Shown here: piece by piece, positions 7,072-7,759 of the stretch
Layout of the letters: each line of letters starts with the position of its first letter
How positions within the stretch are numbered: position 1 is the first letter of the stretch
Assembly: GCA_036311245.1 (NCBI GenBank)
Contig: JAXJQH010000025.1
Coordinates: 1-7,759, forward strand
DNA: 7,759 nt
DNA from: SIG578 sp036311245
Lineage (GTDB): Bacteria > Bacillota > Clostridia > Oscillospirales > Ruminococcaceae
Reading direction: 5' to 3'
Program-made: the position numbers and the translations under genes
The notes under the pieces: model-generated
Told to the model about the DNA's origin: nothing
The model's input: the letters and a program-made list of their open reading frames with translations, nothing else
Databases searched by the model: none

Positions 7072-7102
7072 AAAAAAGCATCGCAAGACAGCGATGCTTT
7101 TT
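7072..7102 (-). terminator. Rho-independent terminator after rnfB
   Basis: A perfect 12-bp stem (7073-7084 with 7091-7102) closes a 6-nt loop. The GC-rich core is GCATCGC/GCGATGC, flanked by A-run and T-run. Read on the minus strand it ends in TTTTTT (7077-7072) and starts 9 nt after the rnfB-like stop codon. The A/T symmetry means it could also work on the other strand, but no plus-strand gene is seen to use it. It separates the rnf transcript from the glycogen operon. Confidence 0.92.
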
Positions 7103-7111
7103 AACTATTTT

Positions 7112-7759
7112 TTATTTTACAAGCTCAATGCACTTAACGGGGCAGCCCTCGGCGCATTTTCCGCAAAGGGTGCATTTGTCTCGGTCAATACGGGCAAGAA
7201 ATCCGTCAACAGTAACGGCTCCGACCTCGCAGACCTTTTCGCACTTTTTACAGCCGATACATCCGTGGGTGCAGTTTACTCTTGTATATTTGCCCTGCTC
7301 CTCGTTGCGGCAGGCAACAACATAGCCGCCGTTTGCATCGATAGCATCAATGATTTTCTTAGGGCAGGCAGAAACGCAGGCAAGGCAGCCTGTGCACTTT
7401 TTATTATCAACAACAGCAATAGCGTCCTTTATAGAAATGGCATTGAATGCACAAGCAGAAACGCAGTCACCATAGCCGACACAGCCATAGGTGCAGTTGG
7501 GTCTGCCGCCGTAAAAACTCATAACAGCCTTGCAGCTCTTAACTCCGCGATAGTCAAGTAGTGCTTCTTGGCTTTCGGCGCAGCCCTGACAGCGAACAAA
7601 GGCGCGAAGCTCCTTTTGGTCGCCCGCATCGACTCCCATAACGGAAGCAATGACATCTGAGCTTGCCTTTCCGCCGACACGGCAGGCATTAACGGGCGCT
7701 CCGTCAGACACAATAGCCGCAGCATAGCTATCGCAGGAAGCATAGCCGCAGCCGCCGCA
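7112..7759 (-). CDS. rnfB: Rnf electron transport complex subunit B (iron-sulfur), 5' end off window
   Basis: The last 215 codons of a gene entering from the right edge. The GTG at 7711 is internal, because the frame stays open to the edge and the sequence before it is conserved. Rnf moves electrons between reduced ferredoxin and NAD+ at the membrane, coupled to ion pumping; RnfB is its ferredoxin-facing subunit. At the edge is CGGCGYASC with a later Cys (visible residues C1, C4, C9, C26, spacing C-x2-C-x4-C-x16-C), the hallmark first [4Fe-4S] site of RnfB. Next come RCQGC (56-60), a C-x3-C-x5-C-x3-C group (89, 93, 99, 103) and ferredoxin-type groups at 122/125/128/132, 163/167/170/173/177 and 196/199/202/206. 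This many-cluster layout is typical of clostridial RnfB. The N-terminal membrane helix should lie beyond the edge. RnfB is commonly the last gene of clostridial rnf operons, which fits the terminator directly after it. A paralogous RnfB-like ferredoxin is a lesser possibility. Confidence 0.93.
   Translation of the reverse strand, partial: CGGCGYASCDSYAAAIVSDGAPVNACRVGGKASSDVIASVMGVDAGDQKELRAFVRCQGCAESQEALLDYRGVKSCKAVMSFYGGRPNCTYGCVGYGDCVSACAFNAISIKDAIAVVDNKKCTGCLACVSACPKKIIDAIDANGGYVVACRNEEQGKYTRVNCTHGCIGCKKCEKVCEVGAVTVDGFLARIDRDKCTLCGKCAEGCPVKCIELVK

Noticed and set aside
7094..7561. 155-codon plus-strand reading frame across the rnfB terminator and gene
   Set aside because: It is antisense to the conserved Cys-rich RnfB frame, has no clear ribosome site, and its peptide is low-complexity Ala/Asn/Ser-rich with no recognisable domain.
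7112..7711. GTG at 7711 as the start of the iron-sulfur protein
   Set aside because: The frame continues to the window edge and encodes the conserved CGGCGxxSC motif of RnfB, so the GTG is an internal Val codon.
1..7759. CRISPR arrays, insertion sequences, phage or defence genes, tRNA or rRNA
   Set aside because: Reading both strands, I saw no regularly spaced repeats, transposase motifs, terminal inverted repeats or structured RNA genes. The region is core metabolism.

Overview
The window suggests a bacterium of the Firmicutes, most likely an anaerobic clostridium of the gut type (Oscillospirales or a relative). This is inferred from four things. There is a paired glgC/glgD ADP-glucose pyrophosphorylase. 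The glycogen operon has the order glgC-glgD-glgA-glgP. The Shine-Dalgarno sites are strong AGGAGG types. A cysteine-rich RnfB of clostridial form sits next door. Base composition is moderate in the genes and very AT-rich in the one long intergenic stretch. The species cannot be named from this sequence.

Every real gene lies on the minus strand, so the window reads right to left. At the right edge (7759 to 7112) is the 3' part of an rnfB-like gene for an electron-transfer complex. A perfect 12-bp hairpin with a T-run (7072-7102) ends it. An AT-rich gap (6760-7071) follows, holding candidate promoters, a tandem pair of small palindromes that look like operators, and the ribosome binding site of glgC. 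The glycogen operon then runs without a break: glgC (6759-5569), glgD (5547-4435), glgA (4438-2999), glgP (2979-574), and the start of a GH13 alpha-glucan hydrolase (570 to the left edge). Gaps are 21, -4, 19 and 3 nt, so one transcript is likely.

Together the genes make and break glycogen. GlgC, with its catalytically degenerate partner GlgD, makes ADP-glucose from glucose-1-phosphate and ATP. GlgA adds the glucose to the alpha-1,4 chain. GlgP phosphorolyses the chain back to glucose-1-phosphate. The GH13 enzyme probably trims or debranches the polymer or the dextrins GlgP leaves. No branching enzyme gene (glgB) is visible; it may lie beyond the left edge or elsewhere.

This is largely an ordinary housekeeping region, and I found no evidence of a new system. 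The points most worth checking are the operator-like pair upstream of glgC and the loss of catalytic motifs in GlgD.
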